Shown: piece after piece, positions 36,761 to 50,100 of the stretch
Position numbering within the stretch: the first letter of the stretch is position 1
How the letters are laid out: every line of letters begins with the position of its first letter
Assembly: GCA_028023455.1 (NCBI GenBank)
Contig: JAQFVV010000355.1
Span: 62,001 to 126,000, forward strand
DNA: 64,000 nucleotides
DNA from: Epiperipatus broadwayi
Taxonomy: Eukaryota > Onychophora > Udeonychophora > Euonychophora > Peripatidae
Direction of reading: 5' to 3'
The notes under the pieces: model-generated
Told to the model about the DNA's origin: nothing
Seen by the model: the letters and a program-made list of their open reading frames with translations, nothing else
Databases searched by the model: none
Made by a program: the position numbers and the translations under genes

Positions 36761-38639
36761 TATAAAAATATATATCTGACTTATCACTTCAAACAAAGTT
36801 CTGACAGATAAATATTTTAAAACATTCTAACAAAATATAAGTTTTGTTAGAAAATGTTCTATTCTCTCAGTAGTTTCACGATAGTATTTTTATTATGCTT
36901 CAGAATGTTTTTTTTTTAAATTTTGATTAAGTAGTGGATATCTTCTAATCATTAGCCAAAAAAAGTGATCAGCAAATTTTCTCATTTCACATCAATTTAA
37001 TTCAACTTTTATAAACAATGTTGGAATAAGTTAGAATATAAAACATGTCATAGACCCAACACCATTGGTGAAACAATGAAGCAATAAAGATTCTTAAATA
37101 ATAAATTGATTTAAATTCTTCTGGATATTTTGTCTATATAAAACAATTCAATTTTTATAGAGAAAAGAGAAATTTTGTAAAAAGATATTAACTGTACCCA
37201 TTATTTTATTCCCAAAATCAATTACTATACTAACATAAAAAGTATTGGTCAATTTTATATCAAAATAAATTACTAAACCAAAGCAAAGACATGACAATAA
37301 AATACTAATATCTACTTATATCAAATCACGATCGATTTTATAAAAAGTGAAACAAACTACATAAAATGGAATGAAATTACAGTACTTTAATTTTACTTTT
37401 AACATGATGGTAAAATACAGAAACAGTTTAAAAAATCAATTACACGAGGAATTTAACATGCTAAAATATAGCAACTGAATACAGAAATAAAAAATATACA
37501 CTAAAATAAAATTATTTTAATTATACTATTAACAAGCACCACGTTTTAAATGTCATCAAATATTCAACTATGAGGGAAGTATTAAAATCTTAAGATATGA
37601 TGGTAGAATACAAAAAAAAAGTGCATAAATGAACATAAAATAAAAAGATGAATTACAAAAGAAAAATTAAGCAAAACATTATGTTAAAATAAAAAAATAA
37701 AATAAAAACAATATTTAAAGTTTAGTAAATAATATCTGACAATAAAACTAGAATCTAAGAAAAAATAAAAGACGTGCTTACAGAGGCAGAATAGCATTTG
37801 ATATTCGATCAAAAATATTTTGTTAAACAGTGTTTGTTGTTATTCGTTAGAAAATATATATATTACCTATTTATAATAATCAAATGTTAAATCATAATAT
37901 TGTGAATATTTTATTAAATACAAAAAAAAAATAAAGAATAAAGAACTTTTGCATGACCAAAAAAAAATGATGAGATTTCAAAAACAATAGTGTACCAAAT
38001 AATATTTAACCAAAAAAAATAATAATAATAATAATTACTAGCATCTAATTACGAACATAAGTCTGCGTAATAAATATTAAAATTTATAACTAATAAATAA
38101 AAGTCTAAAAACATATTACACATGTTTAAAAAATAAAAACAATAATTTAGAAAATAGTAATTAACAAAAAAAAAAAACAATTTGAAGCATATAATAATAA
38201 CCATAACCCATGGGTAATAAATATCAAAGTAATAAATAAAACTATACATATTACACACAATTAAAAAATTAAACAAATAAAACATTACTAAACAACAACA
38301 ACAAAAAAACCTAACTCAAATGTAAAAATACAAACAACTACTTATCAGTTTACCAAATATTAATAAATATCAAACTTTAAAAAATCATATTTTATCATAA
38401 AAATATAATTTCCTTATCAGATCAAAGTAACGTCGTATTCAACTTTTGCACATGACTAAAGAAAAAGAAAAACTAAGAGGTAAAAGATCTAGGATCATGG
38501 TTGATACTCCCAGAATTCAATCTTGACTTTCGATTTCACTAGGCAAAAAAAAAACATTAAATTTTTTGGTTAAACTCATATTAAAGTTAAAAAACAACAT
38601 GATCGCTCTATTTAACTATTTAACCATCCACACAGACAT
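36761..38639. other. A-rich spacer, no gene seen
   Basis: Plus strand strongly A-rich. No supported gene. Confidence 0.5.
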
Positions 38640-39424
38640 TCATTTATTGATTATTAATCTCTACCTATCTACATATCTATTTATCAATCTCTTTTACTTA
38701 GCTTTCTGATTATTTATTTATTTATCAACCTATATACATATCTATGTTTTAGCTGTGTCTTTATCTTTTTAGCAATATATTTTTTATCTATATGCCTCTC
38801 CATATTTATCTATCTATCAATCTTATCACCTATCCATATATTTACTGTTAATCTATCTGTTTATCTATGTATATACCAATGTATCTCTCTATCTATTTAT
38901 CTATTTATTTTCTATCTATATATTTGCATTCTCTCTACCTATTTATCTATCTATCTACCAATCTACAATCATATATCTTTTATCTGCTTCTCTATATGTT
39001 TATCTATCCATCTGTGTACTTATTTCTCTAAATGTTTATCTATTTATCTCTTTATCTGATTTTTCCATACCTATTTATTTATGCATCTTACCATCCATTT
39101 AACTATCTAGCCATCTACCCATCCATTATCTATATATTTATTTATCTACCTACTTATCTCATTACATACCAATATATCTAATAATTTGACTATTATCTAC
39201 CAATCTATATTTCTATATGTTTATTTAACTATCTATTTCTGTATTTTGTTTTCTATCTAACTATTTTTATGCAACCAGCAATCCATTTAACTATCTAGCC
39301 ACTAATCTATCCATTTGTATCTACTAATTTATATACCTACTATCTACTTGGATATATGTCTATTAGTTTTTTTATTTCCTTGTGCTGTTTATCTATCTAT
39401 CTTTGTTTATCTAACTGTCTATCT

Positions 39425-39427
<3 letters not shown>
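38640..39427. repeat. Degenerate TATC/TATT tetranucleotide region
   Basis: Scattered CTATCTA, TTTATCTA and CCATCTA units over nearly 800 bp show an old decayed TATC array leading into the (CT)n tract. Confidence 0.85.

Positions 39428-39516
<89 letters not shown>
39428..39516. repeat. (CT)n(AT)n compound microsatellite
   Basis: About 62 bp of pure CT followed by 26 bp of pure AT, ending 10 bases before the adapter-like sequence. Confidence 0.97.
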
Positions 39517-39520
<4 letters not shown>

Positions 39521-39526
39521 TTTTAT

Positions 39527-39545
39527 ACGTGTGCTCTTCCGATCT
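39527..39545 (+). other. 19 bases identical to the Illumina read-2 adapter end (probable assembly artefact)
   Basis: ACGTGTGCTCTTCCGATCT equals the last 19 nucleotides of the standard Illumina TruSeq read-2 adapter. It lies just after a microsatellite, where short-read assemblies often break or are gap-filled. The sequence across 39500-39560 should not be taken as contiguous genome, and two short frames that cross it are chimeric. Confidence 0.9.
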
Positions 39546-42500
39546 ATTGTAACCTAGTGTTATTGACACTTGGTTTATTTGGCATTGTTTCCACAGGAAA
39601 ACAATGCTATCCTTTTTTAGAAAATAAAAAGATAAAATAATAATAATATTAAGTGATTAATAAAGTAGGCTATTTACTCACTTTAACGTGTTTTAAGCAA
39701 ATAACTAATAAATTTGGTAATCAAATGCCATTTTGAAGAAGAGCATGAATAATTTAATTAAAATATTAACAACAAGAGCAATTTAATATAGTATAAAAGC
39801 ACATATCATAAACAGTAATTGATTTTGGATGGGTGGAGAGGGAGAGTAGATGAGTATCTTATCATAAAGCACAATAACTTCTGGTAATTTTTAAATTATT
39901 TTAGATAATAATGTATACAGAATTATACATCACTAATAAGCATTGTTAGTTAAAGATATTTATTATTTTTCATTATTTGTCAAATTACTTTGTAATTTGT
40001 TTAAATCATACGGAAAAATATATGCCTGTAATAAGTTTTTTTTTTCTTCTTTTGATTATGTTATAATTAAATGATTATTTTTCTGTAAGAGGTCACTAAA
40101 AGAAGACCGTCAAATTTTGAAGAAAGTTTAGTCTGACATTAGTTTTACAAGGAGGAAGCAGTACTGAAATTCGGTAACAATTTTTTTATTATTTTTTATT
40201 GCAGAAATAAATATAAGTCCAGTAAATTTTTAATAATATCATGTGTGGCTAATCCTATTTGATAAGATATTCTGTTTTCTGTTGCCATCTACCTATTTTA
40301 AAGCTTTTTATACGAAAAAATGTACTATCTTATGCTAAAGTTCAAAATGACCGTATTAACTACAGCAATTACGGAAAGTGTCATTATATTTAAAATAAGT
40401 AATATAAGTAATTTCCAGGAAATAATCAATGATTTGTTAACTTTACCTTATTTAATTATCTTTTCGTGGTATAAAAGAAAAATTATAATTAAAAGACATA
40501 TTATAAAAGCCAAGGAAAGTTAACTAGAAAATTTCGCGCTCTTTCTAAAAGAAATTGTCTGCTTTGAAAATAATGTAAGTTCCCCACGTTAAAATATGTT
40601 TTATTCACTGAAAATTATCTAAAAATAATATTAATGATCAAGGATATTTACTTATGCACCTGTATATTTTTTTTTTAAAAATATATAAATTTTCTCAAGG
40701 CAAATATCAGAAAATTTGTATGTGTGCATTTTACGGAGAATTCCTTATTAAAGAAAAATTACAATTCCTAGAGTAGGCATAAAAACTACAAACATTAGTG
40801 ACTTAATTATAACCATAATATAATATGTTATATTATACATCAACTGGAGGCGTTAAAACTTTATATCCACGTAAGTCAGCTGCAGTCGTTATAATAATAG
40901 TATTTGGAAAATTCGCACATTAAGTTTATTCATAAGCCAGCTAGCTAAAAATGATACGTATTGCCAATAGTAAAAAAAAAAAAGAATTGTATATGTGATC
41001 GTCTATCGTCAAATATTCGTCATGTTAAAATATGTATTGTTTTCTTGGATCCCAAAATTATAGCAGTTTAATTCAAGAAAGAGTTAACATCCAACGCTGC
41101 TATGTTTTCTTTGCCTAATTTATTAATTGCACCAGAATGGAGGCAACTTTTATAGAAATGAAATAATAAAATGTGTTTCTCATTTTAAATTTTGCTTCGT
41201 GAACTACAAATGGATCAAGTTCTTCATCTGGATAAATTGTCCAATGGAAAACAATTTTCTAGTGAGATATTAAGTACTTGTTAAGTAATGATTTTTTTTT
41301 ACTAATTTGTAAAATTATGTGTATTTTTTTTTATATCAACAGGTGAAAGGCTGTATAGTCAAGTAATATTTAAATGACCTTGTAATCATAAAGGTATGTT
41401 TTTCATGTAATTATTCTAGGTTAAATTTATATTTGACATGGAAAAAAATTTTTTTTATAAAATGTGTTTACTTATGATATGCAATTATGGGTATAAATTT
41501 ATATGTTAGATGCGTAAAAGAAGAAAAATTTAGATACTTAATAGGTAAAATATCTAGTTAAAATTATCAGAAGTAAGTAAAGAGAAGTGCTATACAGGAT
41601 ATTACTTATTTAAAGTTTGAAACAAATTTATACTATGTTAATTGAGGAACTTATTCCCAATTATTCTTTATTAATTCTTTGACTGTTTTTTACAAGGCTC
41701 CTCGTCGACATCTGAAATCACTCTAACTCAGCCAGTTTTTATACGAAAATATTCGTTAAACACGTATTGAATTCGTTTTTAAAAGTTCTGTACGATGGTG
41801 ACATCTTCCGATTTATTTTAGAAGTAAAAAATAGAAAAAAAACGCATTTAAACCTAAACAAAGAAGGAACATTATTTGTGATTGGTTCTTAGCATGCTCT
41901 CAGCCGAAAAAGACATTCTGATTGGCTGGAAAGAACAAAGAAACTGCCTGATCAAAGAAAATAAAGAAAAACGCTGAGATTTTCATTTCGAATACGATTT
42001 AATTATTATAAAAGAATATTTTGAGAAATTAAAATTATTTTCAGAGAGAATAATAAAAAAACAAAATTATTTTCGAAAAATATTGAAGATTTAAGTAAAC
42101 ATATTGAAGATGTAGTAAAAAGAAATATTTACTTTTCTATAACGTAAAAGTCGATCTTTTTGTTTACATTATAACTTTTATGTTGCCGATATTGAATATT
42201 TTAGAATAAATAAATAGCAATTTATTTTTGAAAGAACTTTCGTTTTCTTCATAACCTGAAAAATTAATTATATACTTTTTATAAACGTATCTGAGTTGAA
42301 TTTAATATTATAGGCGAATATGTTTTAACAATAGGCTTTGTCTTCAGTTTGTGAGTTGGCCAATTAAAAGATTTGATTTTTATCTGATACAACCAATGAT
42401 AAAATTAGCGGTTAAAAGGTTAACGCATTCACTTAATTTAGTTCAAGATATTATACTACCAATTAGTTGTTGAATGTTTCTTTGGCAAAGGTGAAAATTA

Positions 42501-44819
42501 TTATGTTTTATTCTGTGATATCCATTGATTTCAGACGTTGATCTAAGTATACCCTGGAACTTAAATTTAGTGTAATTTGTGTATTTGCTTGTCTTGCCCC
42601 GATATAGCATCGGTATATGTTTAATATTCGCATAAGTAATAATTGTAATGTATCTATTTTGTGGGATGGAAAATGATCTCCCCAAAAGCTTTATTTTCTA
42701 TGAGGTGAATAGATAAAACTAGTATTCGGGTATGTTTATAACCCAAGTGATCGCTTCTCAGCATTAGGACGATCAGTAATTTATATCGTATTTAGTGTAT
42801 TTCATTCGGGAAAATCCCAGGAGAGGATTATATTTGGTGTGTGTTCCTATTATGCCCAAGTAAGAGGCAAGGACCCACCAAACTATTTTAATGTAGTAGT
42901 TAACTCTATAGACCTTCAGTGTTATTCCATATTCCTCATGAAAAAATAGAGATAATTCCACCACGGAAGGTGTTGATTATTGTGTTTTGTTTAGAAAGTT
43001 ATGGCAAGATAACGGGTATATTGGAGGTTAATTCCTCAAGCTCCATTTAGTATAAATAGCGTGCTAGTATATATGATCAATGTCTGGATTGTGCGGCGGA
43101 ATAGTGCTGGTAATTCACACGTAAGTCAATGGAGAGAGTAAGTTTAAAATTGCTTGATTTAGAAATTTTTATTTGCCAATGGAGGGTCAAATACTAGGTT
43201 TAATTCGGGTTAATGATTAAGTAGCACTCACAATATAACTTATACTGAGAAAAACAGTGTGTATAACAACTTCAGTTGTTATTAAGGTATACATTAAAAT
43301 AATAAGTGTAACTTCTGATAAATAACCCCTAAATTATAATAAGTTATCTAAATAAAAACTATCATTTAATTAAAGATATGATAATAAAACATCGTTTTTT
43401 TTTTTATATATTGCCTAGAATCAGATTGTTTTTATTTTAAAACAAATAGTTAGTTAATAAAGTTAAGCAACCGTTCATATAAGATACACTAAACGGATGA
43501 GTTGATGTATCGATAATAATATTTATTTTGTTATATTTCATTTGCATAAATGTAAAATTAAGATGAAGAAGTAGTTCGAATCCAAGTCTAAAAGTATAGA
43601 CGAATTAATGTTAGTTATATTTTGTTTTATCCATATGGGATCGAATAAATTGTATATGTTTGTTTATTATGTTAATCATCAAGGAAAGTTTTGTTAAACT
43701 GTAATAATAAATTAGAATCTTGTTATAATTTAATAATAAATTATAATCTTGTTACAAGTTGTTTTGAGTCATTTTTCTTGTGTGCTAAATAAAAGTGTAT
43801 TGGCATAATACTTGCAATACTTTCTTGAGTCCAAAATCATTTATGAAATCTTAAATTCAATACACCAGATAGACAATTGTAAGCAGATCAGAATATTTCA
43901 TTATATTTTAATTTAATAAGAATTATTTATGGAATTGAAAACTTCAGACCAAGACATTTTATTTTCTGTGTGTGTAAAATCACTTTATTCCCAAACTACC
44001 AGTTTTGGTTGCACATCGTTTCGTACACATTTAAGTGAAGTGTCTAAGTAATAAATCTTAGTTAAATTATTGTGTTGTCATGGAGGATGGAAGGACACAA
44101 AAGCACCCTTGTCTTTTCATCATTCCGACGGAGATTCTGGATTAAAAGGGCTGTATTATTCAAAATTATGCGTTGTTTTTGAATATGGTTATCATCTCGT
44201 TAAATATTATAATAGTTGATATGTGGATGAAGACACCTGGAATTTAAATAAGGTAAATGTTTCCTATAGCCGACCAGAATGTCAGTCATAAGCGACAACG
44301 CAATACTGCCAAGCATTTTTCTTTAAAAATAACAGAGAACCCTGAGATTAGTGTCATTATTATAAGTGCTCTTAAATTAAGAATTGATTCATTATGATCA
44401 ATATTACAAGCGTGGCATGGCTTAAGAGATTGAAACTTCTGATTGTATAATAATAAAATATTGAGATCATATTGGCAAATTAATGAATGTTTTATTTTAG
44501 TCAGTAATATTAACAATGACATGAAATCATCATCATCATTGTCGAACAGTGCAAGTACTTACAGCTCAGAGAATGTGTTTTGGATAGAGAAAGAATGTTA
44601 GTTATTCTAAATTTTCTTTTTAAATTTATTTTATTAATGATAATTTTTTTTAATTCTATCTCTGTCTGAACTGCATATTGCTGTAGCTGAATTATTATAA
44701 CTAACCAAACGTCGAGCTATATTAGGTAATAAAGATGGTTTGCTACCCGAATCATAGACGGAAGCGATTAGGAATTCGCTCATTTATTTTAATAGAAGAC
44801 TTCTTTTAATAGGTTAGAA
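39546..44819. other. Spacer with a promoter-like segment, no gene supported
   Basis: Between about 41700 and 43150 base composition is less AT-rich than around it. It holds two ATTGG (inverted CCAAT) boxes at about 41881 and 41922, a TATAAATAG at about 43051-43059 and a consensus splice-donor-like CACGTAAGT at about 43119. These could belong to a 5' exon or an unrecognised LTR. Minus-strand frames of 60-80 codons (42443-42685, 42773-42964, 44286-44522) have no recognisable family. The rest of the interval shows nothing. Confidence 0.35.
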
Positions 44820-44820
44820 T

Positions 44821-45873
44821 ATATATATATATATATATATCTATATATCTAACTATCTATCTCAGTCTATCTATCTATATGTCTATATACCTGTCTCTAT
44901 CTGTTTTACTAGCTATCTGTGTATTTACCTTCTCTATCTCTTTATCTATTTATTAATCCAATCATTTATCTATCTATACATTATTTTACTTATCCATCAT
45001 CCTTACCTAAGCATATATCTATCAATTTATATTTTTGACTTTCTCTTTGACTTTATATCTATCTAATCAACCCATTCACCCATTTCTCTTTTTATCTATC
45101 TAACCATCCCTTCAATTATCTATATATTGTTCTATTTGTCCATCAATCTTTTCATATATCTACCTCTGTACGTATATAACTATGTATCCATCAGACAATC
45201 AAAGCATCCATTTTCTTATCTATCTATTAATCTATATGTCGATCTATTTAATCTATGAATCTATTCATTTATCTACATTTGTATATAGATATCCATTCAC
45301 GAGTCTAGCCAAGAATCCATTTATCTACCCATATATTACTCATCCATCAATTACTAGATAGATAATTAGATAGAAAGTTACTTAGATAGACTGATGAATG
45401 GACAAGAAAATATGTACATAAGTTGTTATATGAATTGATGGTGGATAAAACAATCGATAAATTGCTAAATGGATTTGGATAGATATTCATAAAGATAGGA
45501 AGAATGAGTTAATGGATAGATAGATGGTCATATAAACAGTTAAAGAGATAAATTGAAAGGTAGATAAGTAGATAAATGTGAAACAAATAAATAGATGGGG
45601 AGATAAAAAGATAAGTGCATGTATGGAAGGATAAATAGAGATAATCAGATAGAGATGAGTACATAGATAGGTAAATATACACATACATAGACAAATAAAA
45701 AGAGAGACAAACAAATAGACAGAATAATAAGTAGATAGATAGTTATTCAGATAGACAGGCAATTAGACAAAGAAAAATATAAATAAGAGATGGCTGAGTA
45801 GCTAGGTGATTAAAAGGATGGTTGGATGAATAAATAAATAGGTAAAAAATTAGATAAATAGATGGATGTACAA
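44821..45873. repeat. Degenerate tetranucleotide region with strand switch near 45350
   Basis: From 44840 to about 45350 the plus strand is built of decayed TATC/CATC units; from about 45355 to 45873 it is built of decayed GATA/GATG units. The symmetry axis lies at CAATTACTAGATAGATAATT. Short YLSI-type frames here are artefacts of the repeat. Confidence 0.8.
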
Positions 45874-46183
<310 letters not shown>

Positions 46184-46304
46184 TATAATGAATAATAAAA
46201 TTATATGCAACAGCTATATATAATAATAATAATTATGCAGAAAAAGAGTTTATTATCACATGGTTTTAGGCTCATTTCAAATGTAATCATAAATTTTATC
46301 ATTA

Positions 46305-47183
46305 TGTGATGTGATGTGATGTACTGTAGCCTCTCCTTAAACGAAGTCAAGAATATGTCAGCATTTATATCTAGAGAAACCTGTTAACCACTTTATTTTC
46401 CATTCACCAGTCGAAGTTTTCCCATATTCTGCTACATCCCATTTCCACAACATAATCTTTGTCAATTATATGGCCTTTTTATCTAAATCCCCCTTATCTT
46501 TTTTCAAACCCATCATAAAAACCAATAATCCACTTTTTGTATAATCACTTTTTTCATATTTATTCTTCCATAACTTCATTATATGTGCCTTTCTGTTTTC
46601 AAGCATTTACATTCAATTAACAGATGCCTAATATTTTCTATTTCTTCCTTACATAATTTACAAACTAAATCACTGATATTTTTTCATTTTGTTATGATCC
46701 TGTTCAAGTCTTAAACAATAAACTCCTTTCCTTACTACTATCATATATTAACTTGCATCTCATATTCTGTTTATTTTTATATATATTTAAATTCTTTTTA
46801 CTATCCATACTAGTTCTCCATCTCTCTAACTCCCTATTTTTTATTAATAAATCTATTCTTTTATCCCATTCCTTACCACTATAACAGTCAACAATCCTCC
46901 TAACACAATCATCCTATTTTTTGTACAAATATACTGATATAAATTCTTTATCCAAATCTTTTACATACTGCATTACCTTTCTCACCCATCTTGTTGTCTG
47001 CTCTTTACTCATAACCCAATTAAATACTATTTTGGGTATTCTTTTATTATCCATAAACTGCAATCTACCAAACATTTTCATTTTACTTTTTGCATCTCTC
47101 ATATTGAAACTTGACCTTACCATTCTGTCCATACATCTGCATCCAACAATTACAGATAGACCACCATCTAGTGTTCTATAATG
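46305..47183 (-). mobile_element. 5'-truncated LINE, 3' end with zinc knuckle and (ACATC)n tail
   Basis: Reading the minus strand from 47183: TLDGGLSVIVGCRCMDRMVR, RRLQF-like and KIVFNWVMSKEQTTRW, then after frame breaks VCKLCKEEIENIRHLLIEC (about 46620-46675), a C-x2-C...H-x4-C zinc finger found at the C-terminus of several LINE proteins. The 3' UTR ends GGAGAGGCTACAGT followed by (ACATC)3 (complement of about 46305-46324). The reverse transcriptase core is missing, so the copy is 5'-truncated. The same 3' end occurs at the right edge of the window (63964-64000), showing a repeated family. The clade is uncertain; the tail suggests it is neither poly(A)-type L1 nor the RTE family at 20.3 kb. 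Confidence 0.6.
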
Positions 47184-49025
47184 AAAGTAAAATAACAATA
47201 ACAAAATAAAACATCAATAAATAGGATAGAACTTTTATATAGAATTCCATTATAATGTCAAAAAATGTCATTATTTATTCTGTATATTAATACATACTTT
47301 TCAACTTTATAAACATTCTACAAACAACACATGTTGTCACATTGATCATCAAAGATAAGCAGCCACATGTAACCTTCTATCACCATAACACAAGCTGGCA
47401 TCATAATAATTATGAATTTTTATACCTCAGAGAATGAATCCTCTTATAAACAAAATATACCATAATACAAACACAAGTAATAAAAGCTCATGTTCTTATT
47501 AAATTTTTATTACATGTTCTTATTTAATCTCAGATTATCTTCCAAATATTAGGTTATTTTATTTGCATCTCAGGGTTTTGTTCATACTTTATATAAGAAG
47601 TAATTACTTAGTTACACATTTTAACACTATTAAGTGATATAAAAATTTAGTTTCTTATTCGCTAGATATTCTTATTTTGTTTTTTTATATTTTATAATCT
47701 TATATTTCATTTATAAAATAAATGAGATAATGATAATAGAAGATATTCAAGTATCAGAATACTTTAAGGACCTTTTGGCTAGCAATAAAATATACTCTCA
47801 AACCATTTTCATGTTCTTTTTTTATATTGAACATATTCATATATTGGGTAAATCTTATTGAAATATATGAATGTATAACCTTGTACCAAGCAGAGTACAA
47901 ATAAATAATGCAGCAAGCAGAAAGGGAACTTTTATGCCAACCACTACTTCACTGAGGACACTTGCAATAAATGAGCAAATAATTCAAATATGGGGAAAAA
48001 TAAATAAATTTAACGTGACTTATGAAATGTACTCTCATATACAACATTGTTTAATATAACTTTATTAAATAGATTTTTTCGATAAATTAAGGTGATGGTG
48101 GCAATTAAAACATAAATGTATTTAATGATTAAAAGTATTTATTTATAATATGACAATACTTTAATACATTAAAATGAATGTATACCATAAGCAATACACC
48201 TAATAGTACAAATGACTGCTGAAATAAGCATTTATCTAACTTAAAATAAAATATAACTCTAGAGTAAATCCATGTAAAATCTTAATAATGAAATTTACAT
48301 TATATTTAAGAAGTTCTCACATTTTGTTTAAAAGAATAACCAACTAGCAATTGTGTACACAGAATAGCAAACATATTCCTTTAAACAGATCATCAAAAGG
48401 ATGGTAATTAAATTACAATAATGACATTTGAAATCAAAGCATAAGTATACTTATAGTATTGCAAATATAGTTGGATACTACTCAAAAATAATTTACATGT
48501 TTTATTAATTCATATACATTGCAGTATAATAACAAGAGCTCAATATTAACAATTAACTACTATATTTGAAGATAAATTGTAGAAGAGCTAAGCTGTTTTA
48601 TAGATATGCATGCCTTAAATGTTCTAACATAATAAATACATACTAAGAAATAAAGCTAAAATAAAAATGGACGGTAATAAATAAATGGATACCACACTTA
48701 TTTACATAATAATTGAACTAGAGGTACTTAATAAATACAAAGCAATGAAAACCATCCACCCTATTGCTGAAAATGATATGTGTCAATGGCAACATATCAA
48801 TTAATAAATGAACAGGATACATTATTAAAAATATATTATTGTTAGAACATTTTGCAAGAATAGGGATATAAAATTTTAATAGGAGGAGCAAATTAAAATA
48901 GTTTTTTTTTTTAAAAAAAAATGCAAATAGTTCTATAGTGCAATACATTTTATGATAAGTTAAATTGAATGGGGAAAGAAAAATTTAACAAATCATATTC
49001 TGGAGATAAATTAATACAGATAAAG
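47184..49025. other. AT-rich spacer, no gene seen
   Basis: Only short frames; no repeats or motifs stand out. Confidence 0.5.
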
Positions 49026-49515
49026 CAGGATGTCCAACAAGTTGATTGTAATCCACCCGTTGATTGCAAAGCCACTTTTGGTCGATCACAAGGCCAATCT
49101 GGTAATAGCTGTCAGGTAATGAGTGAAACAAATTAAGTCAAGATTTTCAAGTTTTTTGTTATTTTTGTTTTTGTTCTAAATTTTTTTTCAATTCTAGATG
49201 GCTGAAATCCTCTAAGTTGTATCATTATTGAAAGTAATATGTTTAATCTTGACTTAATGTAGCTAATTTGAATTAATAAATATTGTTAATAATTACTCAC
49301 ATTGCTTTAATTTCCTCCAGACATGTGTTTTTGACCCATTAAATAACTGTTATTTTTTACTAGGTAAATATAAAAAAATAGTATGTATTTCACACCTCCC
49401 TCCACTTAGACTATGCCTTTGACAACATGTTGATTGCCTATGACAAGAAGTCGATCTCAACACGTTTTTAATATAAAAAGTAGATCTTATGAACATAAAA
49501 TTTGGCCACCCCTTT
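49026..49515. mobile_element. Non-autonomous hAT-like element, 490 bp
   Basis: The left end CAGGATGTCCAAC and the right end TTGGCCACCCCTTT (reverse complement AAAGGGGTGGCCAA) form imperfect hAT-type inverted ends. GATAAAG occurs just outside on both sides (49019-49025, 49516-49522), with one more mismatched base completing an 8-bp duplication as hAT elements produce. Subterminal GTTGATTG/GTCGATC repeats are typical of the superfamily. There is no coding frame. Confidence 0.6.
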
Positions 49516-49703
49516 GATAAAGAATGTATTGCTTTAGATTAAATTCTAAGATGAATTGATTTAAGAGTAAAGTTCCATTTAAATTATATACTTTTTAGAA
49601 CATGTGCAGTTATTATTACATCATAGAAGCCAAAAAGAAATTGATGTGATGATAAATTAAAAATCTTGTATGAAGAAATTAAAATGTTATTAAACAAATT
49701 ATA

Positions 49704-50098
49704 CACAGAGGCAAAACTCTCCATACAGTAGCACCACTCAATACAATCCAGAGTAGTCATGGATGCAGGAAGGTTTGTGCATAAAATACCTATCTAGTGC
49801 CTTCTCATCCAATATCCTCAGACTAGTTTCTAGTTTGTATCTTTCATCAGTGAAGAGCCTTGAATCTGAGAGCACTGCACCTAGAACTTACAATATAATA
49901 CAACCCTCCTTTTATCTTATTAGCTATCTATAAAGTTTTGAGTCCAAGACTTCTCACTGAAAAAAGCCAAAAGAAATTAGTCTGGGGATATTGGGTGTGT
50001 AGGCAATAGATAGGGATTTTAAGCACAAGTATTCCTACATCCATTGATTACTCTGGCTTGTACTGAATGGTTCTATGTAGGAGAGTTTTGCCTTTGTG
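49704..50098. mobile_element. TA-flanked MITE with about 105-bp terminal inverted repeats
   Basis: The ends are CACAGAGGCAAAACTCTCC on the left and its counterpart GGAGAGTTTTGCCTTTGTG on the right, flanked by TA on both sides. Inverted similarity continues inward for about 105 bp (ATCCAGAGTAGTCATGGATG versus CATCCATTGATTACTCTGG). TA flanks indicate a Tc1/mariner-type origin. No transposase. Confidence 0.8.
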
Positions 50099-50100
50099 TA

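Noticed and set aside
39315-39640. Two 80-94-codon frames over the (CT)n(AT)n tract
   Set aside because: They arise from microsatellite translation and cross the adapter-like 19-mer, so they are chimeric.
46921-47181. 86-codon plus-strand frame
   Set aside because: The opposite strand carries recognisable LINE C-terminal sequence; this frame is its shadow.
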